From Hirundichthys speculiger (Eukaryota > Chordata > Actinopteri > Beloniformes > Exocoetidae): 64,000 bases of DNA. The position numbers and the translations under genes were made by a program. The stretch is taken from NCBI GenBank assembly GCA_018398805.1, contig JAGFBZ010000936.1, positions 1,178,001 through 1,242,000 on the forward strand, read 5' to 3'. Below the pieces are notes generated by a model. The model did no database searches, was not told the origin of the DNA, and worked only from the letters and a program-made list of their open reading frames with translations. Of this stretch, positions 13,848 through 26,522 are shown piece by piece (position 1 is the first letter of the stretch; every line of letters begins with the position of its first letter).

Positions 13848-15183
13848 TTTTAGAGATACTGAAACACAGCAGTCTTTTTATTGCCTTGCTAGCACTGAAT
13901 CCTCCTAGTTTACAAAAAATGAAACTGAAAAATAGAATCATGTTTTAGCCGACTGTTGGGCCAATTCCAGACATTTATGACCCCATTTATCATCTGGTCT
14001 CTTTAAGACTGAAAGCTATGGCTCATCTTTGAAAATACCGAGGCTTCCTTTACAACACCAACACCTGAATGTATTCTTTAGTTCAGGACAAAGAAAAGCA
14101 TAGAAAAGAAGTATTCTTTAAGTATTTCTTTAACAGTTGAAACCATGGGGAACCACTGCTACAAGGTCTATTGAGCAAAAAAAACAAAAACAATGAGGAT
14201 TATCTGATAAAATGTGCAGAATAGTCTTCTGTACTGTTCACAGAGGAGCTCTTTATTGCCCTCCATTGGATTTCCCTTCATCCTCTGCTGTATCTGCTCT
14301 AAATAACACAAACTCAAGCTCGAGGTGACAACGTTTTGATCTGCTGTTGAAGGTTCTTTATATTCTCTCAGTAAGCACCATTTCTCACTGATTAATTAAG
14401 AGGTATATTTAATGGCCTCTCAAACAGATAATTAATTACAGTTTGTTTTGGTATTACTGATTGATGCAATGAGCTCAGTCTTTATTAGCTTTAAATTGTG
14501 TAGCTTGCAAATGAAGAAGAAGTCAGCGATGGTGAACAGCAGCTGTAACTGGAGGACAGGAAGGTATGTGGGTTATGATACAATCTTGCTCTTACAGCCC
14601 ACCTCTCTCCTGCCTCAGTGTAATCCTGTCCAGGTTGTTCCATCCATTCAATCCTCCTCAGCTGCTATAAGCTCTTTACAGGCCTGCGTTAACCACCAGT
14701 CTCTCAGTCTCTCTGCTGCTACCAGGACACCAATCCGCCCTGTCCAGCTCCCTCTCATTATCTCGTTTTCCTCCCCCGACATGCAGCTCTCTTGCTCTTT
14801 TAATCATTTCAGTCTACCTCAAGCCAGTCCCTGCCCATTCTTTCTCTATTTTCTGATTATCTCTTTTGACCAATCTCCTTCTTTTTGCTCCTGCTACACA
14901 TCAGCCGCCACACTGTCCTTTTATATCCCTGTTGTCTGCGACTTGCCTTCAATCCATTCTCCTTTCATTTTCCTCAAATCATCTATCCTCCAAAACCACA
15001 CAACATCTCATCATTTCTGCTGCCACACCTTGTGGATTTGTTCAGGGATTTGTTTCTCTTCTCATCTTTTTTTTTTCTCTTTTCTTTTTCTGTTTTGTAT
15101 AATATCTGGAGTTTTATGTCACTGTTAGGGTTGTACTGTGATCTAGAAGAGCCGAACCCCCGAAAGTCGTGTTCTGTTAAATG

Positions 15184-16775
15184 TACAGTCATGTGGGGCC
15201 ATTAAAAAATAAAAATAAAAAAACATCTGGCCATCTTAAAATTATTTAAATAGAACCTCAGATGAACTACAACATATAACATGCTGCCTTACTCTGTGTC
15301 ATTATCTATTTAACAAAAACTAAGGCCAAATGCAGAAGCAGGAGAGTGAAAAAAGGAGGACACAGTTCAGTTGTATACAGAAAGCCCTTCAGCAGCAATA
15401 ATGTGCAGAAATCATTTTCTGGATGTCATTATCACTCTCTCAGAGTGTTTTGGATTATGTTTGGTCCCCTCTTCTTTATGACATTTCTTTAGTGCTTTGA
15501 GGTTTGCGGGCATTCATTTATGCCCCCCCCCCCCGTCAGTGTAGTTGAGTCCTGGACTTTCAAAAGGTCACCGCAACACCTTGACTCTTTTCCAGCCGCT
15601 CTGTTAAGGTTTGCTTGTGTGGTTGGGATCATTGTCCTGCTGAATGACCCAATTCCAGCCAAGCTTTAGCTGTTGAACAGATGGCCTCACATTTGTCTCT
15701 AAAGGATTCTTTGGTACACAGAGGAATTCATGGTTGACTCAATGAGTGCAATGTGCGCTAGTCCTCTGGCTGCAAAACAAGCCCCTATTATCACCCCTCC
15801 ATCACCATGCTAGAAAGCTGGCTTGAGGCGTTTGTGTTAACATGCCATTAGTTGTATTTCTTTGTTTTGTTTTATTTTGTGCCCCCCACCCCCCACCCCA
15901 CAAGTGTTTCTATGCAATATGGCTGAACATATCCCCTTTGGATTAATCTTTCTAAAAGGACATTGTTCCAGGAGTCTTCTGGTTTTTTCACATGCAAATT
16001 TGCAATCCTAAACTATGTTGTTAGACGAAGGCTTCTCCTGGCAACAGTTCTGGGCCATACTTGTTCAGTCTTTTTCTTATTGTCCTGTCTTGAACTTTAG
16101 CATTTAACAATTTATTGAGGATTGTAGACTCTAAACTGTCGCACTTTGCAGTTTGACTTTGTGGTAAACTTGCTGGGACATCCACTCCTGGGAACATTGG
16201 AAACTCTCTTAAATGCTTCCAAACACAGAGCACCTTTCTCACTGCAGAACGACGGGCTCTAAATTGTTATGAAAAAGGTCTTAAAACCCTTCCCAGGTTT
16301 ACAGGCAGCAACAACTGCATCTCTGATGTATACAATAATAGATCTTTGCCGATGTCCGTCCTACTTGGTACTGTGTTAACACCCTCCTAATTTCTAATGA
16401 AGCAGTAACAGTATACAATGATCCCTTAGTTTTCGCGGTTAATGGGGACCGGCGCCCCCCCGTGACAATCAAAATCCGCAAACTGGAGCCGGAGGCCCCC
16501 CCCAGAGCCCAAATAATGTGTTTAAAATATGTTTAAACACCGCAAAAAAGTAGCAAGACACTGCAGTGACACAAGACAAGGGCTAAACTGAGGTCTTTCT
16601 GTTACACACGAGGCTTCTGCATTTTGCCTTAGTTTTTCTTAAACAAATAATGATGTGCTGGAATACGTTTTTGTTTATCTGACGTTTTATATACTGCATG
16701 GACCAGATGATTTTCCTATTATGTAACAAGTAAAACCTTACAACTGAAATTGGGTGTACGTTTTTTTAATGTCTA
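15184..16775 (-). mobile_element. Tc1-like transposon relic (minus-strand transposase), interrupted
   Basis: Begins with TACAGTCATGTGG-type terminus at 15184. Minus-strand frames recover Tc1 transposase pieces: KVLCVWKHLREFPMFPGVDV, LNAKVQDRTIRKRLNKYGP (16021-16242) and, further left, degraded WPSQSPD-side sequence. The right end is diverged near 16775. A pogo-like fragment interrupts it at 16416-16608. Many stops; dead copy. Confidence 0.75.
16416..16608 (+). mobile_element. Pogo/Tigger-like element fragment nested inside a Tc1 relic
   Basis: Starts CAATGATCCCTTAGTTTTCG next to TA and continues GGTTAATGGGGACC, the same end as the 937-bp element. It then jumps to internal sequence (GCAAGACACTGCAGTG...GTCTTTCTGTTAC). 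Only one terminus is kept. The sequences on both sides belong to one Tc1-like copy, so it inserted after that copy. Confidence 0.6.
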
Positions 16776-17189
16776 TATTTTCTGAAGTGTGTGTTTTTTT
16801 TTAAAAGGCTTTCTTGAATTTTTGTTTGAAATCTAATATTGTTTTCTGTTTTGTTGGTTGTGCTTTCTGAAATGTCTTCTCATAAAACTGTGTTTTCATC
16901 AAACAAGAACAGGGAATAAGGGAGCATGGACCATCTGTGTTGGCTGCATAAGCAAGGAAATTACAATAAATCGCTTACACAAACACACGCAGATGCATTA
17001 TATATACTTTATCAAATAATTTTTATATATTAATATATTTTATATTATCTTACATATCTGGTTTTAAAACAGAAGTGAATGGAAACACACAGTAACTGGA
17101 TATAGTAACTAACTGAATATTTCAAACAACTGAAATAATTGACACGAGCAAGATTATGTCAGGTCACAGTTTCTAAATGTTGGTCTCAA

Positions 17190-17218
17190 TTAAATTTCAT
17201 ATAATTGCCCAGCCCTAG
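17190..17218. mobile_element. Solo hAT-type terminus
   Basis: AATTGCCCAGCCCTA, the usual end of fish hAT MITEs. No partner terminus was found nearby. Confidence 0.3.
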
Positions 17219-20151
17219 CAAAACTCCCATTAACTTAGGAGAAAGGGAGAACGGATGTTAAAAGTACCTCCTCTTCTTCCTGCTGTGGATTATGTTTCAT
17301 TGTTGTGTGACCTGCCAGCCTCTGTTGTGCATCTACCTCAGTCATATTATGTTCTGTCATACAGACACGAGACTCAGTCCAACAAGGGAAACAATTATCA
17401 CGTCCCACACAGCTAAACAAACAATACACTCACATACGCACACTCTGTGTCAGTCAGTCTTTCAGGCCTGAGTCTCTGTGGGTAAGATTAGGGCTAATCC
17501 ACGACTGTTGGAATGAAAGATTAAGAATGAATCACCTGCTGCTGCCAACACGTGTATGTGTACATGCAAGTAGAGGCATTTACCGATAGGCCCTACGGGC
17601 AGGAAATACTGCAGCAGCCACTGAGCACTATCCCACACTCCCACAAAGAGAGGGCCTGTTTATTTCAGTGCCTCACTCAAACTGAAAACACCTTTGAAAA
17701 AGCTCTTTAAAGAACCAGGTTCAACCAGGTTACTCCATATGCACAAAAACACACAAACAGCAGGTTTCAATGTCTGTTTTTAATTGGATCGATGTTTTCC
17801 CCTCATGGCTTACTGATAATTGAGTGTACGTGAGTAACATAAGGAAAGCCTTTTGTTACCAATTTCCTGTTTATTAAAATGGGCAGACTAAAATAGGAGT
17901 TCAGCGGCAACGGAGGACAGGGAGTGCTGGTGGGGGTGGGCTGTGGAGATGGATGGAGAGAGGAAAAATGTTGCAGCAATGAGCTCCTGACCTCATTCAC
18001 TCCTCTGTCGGGACGCGGGGCTAAATTATTTACACTCACACACAAAGTCACGTGCCTTTTGCACACAGCATTTCTCGCACAAGCGGCCTCCATGGGCTCC
18101 TTCCTGGCCTTCTCTGCCACCGTTTCACATGCAAGCAAACACCTGTATGAAATACTCCCTTGTGCTCCACTCAGGAAAGTCCTAGATTTGAAGCTTGGAT
18201 GCTGGACCATCTTGCTGGGACTGTTGTATAAACCCAGATAAGCACAAACATTCAACAGGTACATCATTGTCACAGTGTGAATTCTATTAAAATTGGGAAA
18301 TAATTTTATTCTTGATCCGTAAGGAAGATGAACAGCTAAAGCTGTATTGATATTTGAAACACATATGTAATTAATGGTTCATTTGATGTGTTTAAGAGCA
18401 TGCATCTGAATTTAATATTTGTCTGTAGATTTAGATGGTTATTTATCCAAGAAACAGATTAAACAGAGACTGAAAACAAAATGTGAGGCTGGCTAAGATT
18501 AAAAAAAGGTAATGAACTTGATTTAACCCTCCGTCTTTCTGGTTTATTTGGTCTTTGCCTCCTCCTTTAAAAAGGTACTGAAGACATTTTCCAGTAAGTC
18601 TTTATTTATGTGCGCTGTCCATCAAAGGAAAACATCCCCACAGTAATTGAGGGGATGGGCTCCTAGAGAAACCGGTAGCATTTCCAGTTAAAGCAAGTCA
18701 AAAAGTAAGTTTCAGCTAAAGAAACTGCAGCATTCCAGATGAGCGTGAATGGTTTATAATAGCATAAACCACATGTTGTCACAAAACCATCTCATGGCAA
18801 TTTCTGAAGAACTTTATCCACTGACGTGTGTCCTTAGGGAACAAACTTTTTTTTGGTTCTTGTTTTTTTTAACATCTATGTTTACAGTCTCACCGCGATT
18901 TCAAACTGACAGGAGTGTTTACCAGTTTTAAAGTAAAGAAGGTTTGTATTTGGTGGGTGTAACATTGGAGAAGGTTGGTTTCTTGTCCTCTGTACTTTGA
19001 ATGAAATTCAGACCTCAACTTTGGCTTTACTTGTCCTTTGGTTAGATTAAGTTTCCTAAACCATCTGATTCAATTTGGTTAACTTGGTTAGATTTAGGTA
19101 TTAAAATGTAATTGTTAAGATTCAGGAAACATGATGGTTTTCTTTAAAATAAATCACAGCATTAACCAAATGTTAAAAATACAATGACAAGAAAACGCAT
19201 CTTGTCAAGGCTCTGAGCTAAGTGTTTTTTGGCGCTGAGGCACTGCTGCTTCAGAATCCTGAACTGGCAGGTTTTAGGTGCGAAGACGGTTAACAGTAGC
19301 AGCTCCTATGGGGTTAGAGTTAACAGGAACACTTACGTCAGGAACTGAGGAGGATTTCCTCATTGAAGGAAAAGCAAAGAATGACACTGAAAGACTTTCT
19401 CAATTCAGAATAATATCTGCAACAGTGTGTCCTCATGTCAAGAAATCCACCTCCACAACAAGTGAGAGGTGAGATGTTGAAGACCATGGCTTTTGAGCAC
19501 AATAGGAAATTGTTTAAATCAGCATTCAGTCCTGGATCAAGTGGCTCTGCAGTAGTTGGGAATATTTATCTCCAGAGACTCTGGCTCCGATGCACACTGA
19601 TGGTAACTCAACACCCAAATGCACAGGCACCCAGGTGTTGATACGCTACTCTCCAATGCAGACTATGAATGCAGGGATGCAAAAATGGGCACATATCACT
19701 TTATCATTAGAGAAACATACATTTACCAACCACAATGTTTCGTACTGAGGCTCTGAAACTAACAGTAACAACTCTGACAAAAATGGTATTTATCAAATTC
19801 AACTGTCTATAAAGACAGCAGGAAGCTCACTCTGAGTCCTGCTGTGCGGGACTGATGTCTGTGCTCCATTTGGAAACAATACCCAAGCCTCAAGAGATTG
19901 TTATTATCAGAAACTGTGATGAACTATAGCCTGCAGAATAGCATGTAAAACTACCCCTTCATGTTGTCATATCTTAGAGGCTTGCCCACAGGGATGGAAG
20001 TTACGAGACATGACTCCAGTTATGCCTGTACTGCTGATATACACACTACATGCTACAATGTGATGCAGCTAAAAGATCAAGTACAAATTAAAAAATGCAT
20101 CTTTGACAAATTAATTCCAAGACTAAAAATCAAATTAGATGTTTTGCTATA

Positions 20152-20310
20152 TCCATCCATCCATCCATCCATCCATCCATCCATCCATCCATCCATCCAT
20201 CCCTGTTCAGGCCTATACAGGGTCACGGGGATCTGCTGGAGTCTATCCCAGCTCTCTTCAGGTGAAGGCAGGGCTACACCCTGGACAGGTTGCCAGTCCA
20301 TCGCAGGGCC
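20152..20310 (-). mobile_element. L2/Maui-type LINE 3' end with (GGAT)n tail
   Basis: Minus-strand reading: GGCCCTGCGATGGACTGGCA, ACCTGTCCAGGGTGTAGCCC, GCTGGGATAGACTCCAGCAG, ATCCCCGTGACCCTGTATAG, then about 12 GGAT units (plus: ATCC, 20152-20201). This is a very common fish LINE terminus. Confidence 0.75.
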
Positions 20311-22057
20311 GTTTTGCTATATAAATAATCATTTAAATTCAAATTGTGTTACTCTGTGTGGGCAAAGATGATTGACAAACTGACCAACAGATACTGTTGG
20401 TCAGTTATTCAGAGATAAAGGCAGGCGTGTGTTTGATGGAAGGTCAGTCCGAGGCCAACCTCATAGGGACGTTACTGTGAATGCAGTCGGGAGTGTGAAG
20501 GGCAGCCTTATTGCAGCCTCGGACTGCTCTTATCAGCCGCCTGCCAGGAAATACACATTCCAGCCCTGCATAACCCCACCCATCCGGCCCCTTCTTAATA
20601 TAATTACCTTGCAGTTATAGAAACCCAGCCGGAAAGGGAGTAATCCTGAGCAGAAGAAAATACTTACATGAAAAATGTATAGACAACCATCATCTCACGG
20701 TTTAGTTCATACGCAAACGGAAGACATACGATTCCCTCACACTCTCACTTACACACACACACACACACACAGGTTTGTTAGTGGTAAGGAGGCGCCCTGT
20801 TTCTAGGGGTTTTATTTATAGCGAAAGCTCTAACACACAGGGATCCCAGAATGCTTTGTGGTTTGGGGAGACGGCACTGCATTTATGCTCTCTAATTTAG
20901 AGTCCTGTAATAGTACAAATACACAAAAGCATACATACGCTCAAACACACACAGTGTGTCAGTTAAAACAACTGCCATCTCAGTTTTTTTTTATTCATAC
21001 ATTTTTAGGAACAGATGGGAAGAAAAAAGGAGGGGAAAAGTGAGCTGAACCAAGACAGAGAGAAAAAAGTAAAAGAAGGGATTGCAAGAACAGAAAATGA
21101 AATGTGAATGAGAAATGAAAGAAGCAATAAGGAAAAAAAACAAGACATGTAAAGAAGAAAAAGAGGGAGGGGATGGAGTGGAGGGAAGGGCAATGAAGCT
21201 GTGACAGCAGCAGCCATACTGGTTGTCATGGCAATGGCCATGGAAACCAGGTAGAGCCCGGTCCCCTGGGAATGAGCAGTACACGCCTCCCTCCCCCACC
21301 CTATTCACATCCCTCCATCCTGACTCCATCGCCATCCTCCCCATCGACTAGCCCTCCTTTCCCCTCTCCGTCTCTCGCCACGTCCCAGTGCTGCCCATCT
21401 TCTTTCCTTCTCCATCACTCACTCACCTCCCACTCCTGGTCTCTTTGCTCCCCTCATTTTCCCAGTCTTATCTTTTTTTCCCCTTGCTCTTTAGATATTT
21501 TCAGGCTTGATCTTGTTCCCCATTTTTACCTTCTTCTTCCTACTGACTAGCATTCCCATCACCTCAACTTTTTTTTCCACCCTTCCCTACATCGATTTTA
21601 AACTCCTTTGCTATTCGTCATTATCTTGTGGTCTGAGTACCTCCCATTTTTCCATTCCTCTCCCTCCCCCTTTTTGCCTCTATATTCATCTAGAGAATAT
21701 GAATGTGTGAGTATGCCTGCAAAGTACTGTCCAATTACTGCAAGGGAGACTGTGAGCGTGCGTGTGTGTGTGTGTATGTGTGTTTTGAGCTTCTACTCTA
21801 ACTGAGTTTCGAGCCTATTTTAACCCACCTAAAAACACCTCCAAGCGTTCTCCGTCTCCCTCTGACTCACTGAATCAACAGCAGCGTTGCATACCTCTGC
21901 AGTTGTATGTGTGAATCCAGTCTACAAAAAATAATCAGGACTTCCGTGTTAATGCACATCAATGCATGTCTGTGAGCAAACGTGCCTACACTTGTGTGCG
22001 ATAGCAGACATGAAACTGCATTCTAATACACAGACTTACATAACTTGGGTTATGACT

Positions 22058-22060
<3 letters not shown>

Positions 22061-22146
<86 letters not shown>
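22061..22146. repeat. (AT)43 microsatellite
   Basis: An uninterrupted 86-bp AT alternating run. Likely polymorphic and able to form cruciforms. Confidence 0.95.
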
Positions 22147-22148
<2 letters not shown>

Positions 22149-22274
22149 CTTTATGGATCTGAAACTCCCTCTTCCAATATATAAGATGCTTAGTCACATA
22201 AGACTTGTTTGATCAAAGATCATAAGTGGATAGTTGACACAAGTTTGAAAAATGCGATTGTACACCTTTACCAG

Positions 22275-22449
22275 CTGGGGCGCCGAAAAGGGGGGGTAAA
22301 GGATACGGATTATAGGGGCCCATGATTGAGGGGGGCCCAGAGAGGCCCCTAATTATGATCAAAAATAGCATCAACAAATTTCGCCGCTGTGTTGGGGGGC
22401 CCAGTAAAGATTCTTTTCATGGGGCCCAAAATCCCTAGCGGCGCCCCTG
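22275..22449. mobile_element. hAT-type MITE with 8-bp target duplication
   Basis: 175 bp bounded by CTGGGGCGCCG and CGGCGCCCCTG (one mismatch) and flanked by TTTACCAG at 22267-22274 and 22450-22457. The interior is rich in GGGGCCC blocks. Low divergence of ends suggests recent insertion. Confidence 0.75.
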
Positions 22450-24211
22450 TTTACCAGTACAGGGAAACTGTTCCTAAGTTTAGTGGTAAAACATCAAACG
22501 TCGTCATGGGAAGTTGTACTCTGAGTGCAGTGCTTGTCAGACGATAAAAACCAGCTCCAAAACTTCATTTAGTCTTTGTCAGAAGACGAGCTGCCGCATC
22601 GTGAACCATCAGTTATACAAGTGAGTCAGAAATACAATTAATTACAATAATTTAGTCGTAAGGCTTGGATTCATTCCTTTAAGCACTTTCTTTCAACAAA
22701 CATCACAATGGGCATCTCAGACTGGAAAAGATGTACCAGATGTACCTTTTCTTGCCATCTCAACTAGTAAATCCCACTTATTTCATGCGGTCAATGACCA
22801 CAAGAATGTTTGCAGACTCATCTGCAGCACAAGCAACGTTTTCAGTGTATCAAACACAAAATACAGATCTATTGTAAGAATTACAAAATGTTCACTCAAC
22901 TTGAAAACCACTTGTCTAATATCTTGGCAACATTAAACAACCTCATATCAGATGCCCAAAAAATTCAAACCTAATACCGATATTGTATATATCAGCTGCC
23001 GGTTACCCAGCTCTCTGAACAATCTGCATCAGCTGTTGAAAAACCCAGTCAGTCAACCGTTGCGACCCAGCCTTCTGACTGGAAGAGATCCCAAGCTTGA
23101 CAGGTTTGGGAGTATATATTTAAAGTAGTTTTTTTCTATCATTGTGAAAAAGCACTGGTAATAAAGTTCATTATGCAGTGTTTGCTGGAGGGAAATATTG
23201 TAGGGTTTTTTTTTTCCCCCTTTGTTTCTGTTAGTCAAACAAACCAAAGCTCTCTGTGTTCCCTGCAGTGGAAAAGAGTCATGTGCTCTTGACTGGAAAT
23301 AGCACTAATCCACAGATTTCTTACCATGAATCTGGACAAGTGTCAGATGTAGCATAGTGAATGATTAGCATACAGTTTGACATAGAGCTTACAAAGGTTC
23401 CACAGACTGCTGCAGGATCTTTTGAGCTCTCTCAGGGCCAATTATAACGGCCTCACTTTAAGCCAGAGTTTTGTATACAGAACTTTTGATTAACAAGTGA
23501 GACTCCAGACATGGTGGCAGATTTGTAGGCACCATTTTCCAGTGCAGACATCTTGACTTGTTATAGCAGAAAAAAAGCCCAGATAAAATTAATAATATTA
23601 GTGATGGCTCAGTTCCCTTCAGTTTTCTCATTAAACCAGCACACACAAAAGCAGGATCTCCCTCCCTCATGGAACATTATTAGAGCCTTGAATTTCCTGC
23701 TGTGACTTGTAAAAACATCTGCTTAAAAAAAAAAAAAAAAGAAAAAAAGTTCACTGTCCTCTTATCTGAGAATGCAAATTTCTCTTTACCAATATCTAAC
23801 AGTAGTTATGAAATTCATTTTTGTTTCCAGTGGAACAATAAAACACTGACAAACTCTGAGAAAGAAAAATGATTTCAGTAAAATGCCGGTCAATTCTTTG
23901 AGATAAATTGTTTAAAATATGGCTGTACACATGGGTTGGAATTAAAGACAAGACTTAAACAGCCAAAGGTATCAGATGGGCTGGGTGGTAGGCAGGTATC
24001 TTTCACCCAATGTGTCCATGTTCACCTGCAGATGTAGGCTGAATGAATCCAACTCCGGATATGAACCGTGATCCTTTTCATTTCCTCTGACCTCTGGTGA
24101 GTGACCCCCATATCATAAACCATCCCTTCAGATACACCTGAAATACCTCCTCCACCTAGGCATCCCTTGTACCTGTCAGCATGGGTCTGTGTGTGTGTTT
24201 GTGTGTATGTG

Positions 24212-24227
24212 GGGGGGGGGGGGGGGT
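24212..24227 (+). repeat. Poly-G run after (GT)n
   Basis: About 16-17 consecutive G following a GTGTGTATGT stretch. A quadruplex-forming candidate in the sdc3 intron. Confidence 0.85.
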
Positions 24228-24836
24228 CCTCTAGGAGGGTGAGAAGGACCCACTTCCTGTGTCAAATTGCCTCTCACATTCCACACTCTCCCACAAGCCA
24301 CCTAACTTTGGCTATTTTCTTCCTCTTTCTTCATCTCTCTATGGGGGGCTTTGTCTGTTACTGGAGGAACAAAACACTGATTCATTCCACAACTTAAATG
24401 TGATCCTGAAGAACACAACGCTTTTCTGCCACACACCAATACACGCAAAATTCAAGGAGGGAGAGGGCTGGCGAGAACAACTTTTTGGCAGCGGATATTC
24501 ACTATTTTTGAGCCCACACACACACAGACAGATGGACAGTCATGGCTCTCATGAAGGCAAAGGGATGCACACACACACACACAGACTCACATGGCAGTCC
24601 ATGGGACACAGATGTCTGTGGGAAAAAAAAAAGAAAAAGTCTGCCTCTCATGTAAAATATAGCCCTCCGGATATGATGTCAGTACTTGGATAACAGGAAA
24701 GACCCACAGACACAGTACACTGGGGATCACTCAGAAGACGCACACTCATTTAAAAAGAAAAAAAAAATCATCTGGTTTAGAGCCAAGAGGCATGTGAAGG
24801 AATATCTTGTCAGCAAATCCTTCCAACAAAGGGTCA

Positions 24837-24867
<31 letters not shown>

Positions 24868-25387
24868 TCAAGGCCTGAGCTGCTTGAGGCGAATCTTGTA
24901 ATTATTAGACTATTGACATGTGTGTTTGTGTCACCCATTAGAGCAACACCTGCACCTATTCATGCATACCTAACGGTGTATATTTCAGTGCATGGGCAAG
25001 TACGTGTCACACCTGTTTCCATCAGCACACTTAAAGACAGATTAAGTCAGCTAGGGGCCAAGGATCTGGCCAACTGACCTAGTAGTGATCAGCACGTGTG
25101 TATGGTTCTCAAACGGTTTGGCAAACCCACTGCAGTTTCACAGAAGACACTGCGAAATCGAACTCTGGCATTATTGAGGTTACAAATATTGTGCCTAAGT
25201 GAAAAAAAATTAAAGCACTGGCAAGTCAAGAAATTCAGGTTTTAGTCAGGTTTTAACCTTTATGGATCATTTTTAATTTAGTGTCATGTTTTTACTGCAA
25301 AACCAAGATTCAAGGTGAATAGAGGAAAAGAACTCAGACGGCTGGCCAGGCTAGAGGTATACAGGTGTTGACTTATATCTGCTGCAG

Positions 25388-26487
25388 TCAGTCTGGTGGG
25401 GGTCTTGACTTTGACAGGACTATTGCAACACCTTGACTGGCTGAAAAAAAGAAAGCCTTCTTTTGCTGGTGTACTTTGCATAATTGTCCTGTTGCACAAC
25501 TCAGTTTTGACCAAGCTTTAGCTGGTGGACAGATGGCTTCACATTTGTATCTGGAATTCTTTGGCTTACGGGAGTTCATGGTCAGCCAGATAAGTACAAG
25601 ATGGCAACTCATCGAACCTCCACGACTGTGCTTGACAGTTGGCGTGTGTTTGTGCTGATGTGTTTTGTTTTTGCCAAACACAGTGGTATTGTGCATTATG
25701 ACCAAAGATTTCTACTTTAGTCTTGACATCATTCCAGAAGTCTTCTGGTTTGTTCAGATGTAATTTTATAAACCTCGACTGCCGCTATGTTATTTTTCAG
25801 ACTCAAGGCGCTTTCTTCTGGCAACCAATCCAAAAAAAATAACACACAAAAAATGAATTTTTTTGTGCCTTTTTCTTATCGTACAGTCATGAACTTTAAT
25901 GTTATAACATGTTAAATAATGCCTACAGAGTCTGAGATGTAGTTTTTCTGTGTTTTTTTTCCCTCATCAACACTTTCTCTGTGTATGGCACAGTCTGACT
26001 GAGGAATGAACAAGCTGAAATATCCACTCCTGGGAAGTTTGATAACTGTTTGGAATGTTTTCTGCTTGTGAATAATCTTTGTCATTGTAGAACGATGGAC
26101 TCCAGACCGTTTGGAAATGGTCTTCCAACACGTCCCAGGTTAATGGCCAGGATCAGTGCTGATATCTTTCCTCCTCGGCAGGCACTGTTTTAACACAAAC
26201 CTGAATGTTCCAGACCAGGAAACTGTTTTGTAAAAATAAAGTGGTTATACTTGGTAAAAGCCAGATAAATCAAGAATGTCTGATTAGTTGCATGTGGCTG
26301 CAATTTACCCTGTTAATTGCAATGGAAGCTGGAAAGGGGGCATTTTGTTTTTCCACACACTTGGTGTGTAGTTTTGTCTGTTTGAGGGGAGGTAAAAAGA
26401 CCTGACATGATTTTTCTTATAATGTCCCAATTCATAGAACCTTAAATTTCAAAGCAGGTGTACTTTATTTTTTGCATAATTGTATAC
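25388..26487 (-). mobile_element. Second copy of the same Tc1-like family, degenerate
   Basis: Aligns by eye to 15555-16380: GCAACACCTTGACT, CCAAGCTTTAGCTG, GACAGATGGC(C/T)TCACATTTG, then CACTCCTGGGAA. The right end reads GTGTACTTTATTTTTTGCAT. No long transposase frame survives. Confidence 0.65.
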
Positions 26488-26522
26488 AATATAGGTCAGT
26501 CAGTGCATGTACGGACAGTAAG

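Noticed and set aside
14448..15128. 226-codon plus-strand frame
   Set aside because: Pyrimidine-rich strand gives a Ser/Phe/Cys/Leu-only translation (SSFFLFSFLF type) with no domain. Low-complexity artefact.
17803..18273. 156-codon minus-strand frame
   Set aside because: No family resemblance, no splice context, and an overlapping plus-strand frame of similar length. Chance.
20139..20324. Repetitive HPSI frames
   Set aside because: Direct translation of the (ATCC)n tail of a LINE fragment.
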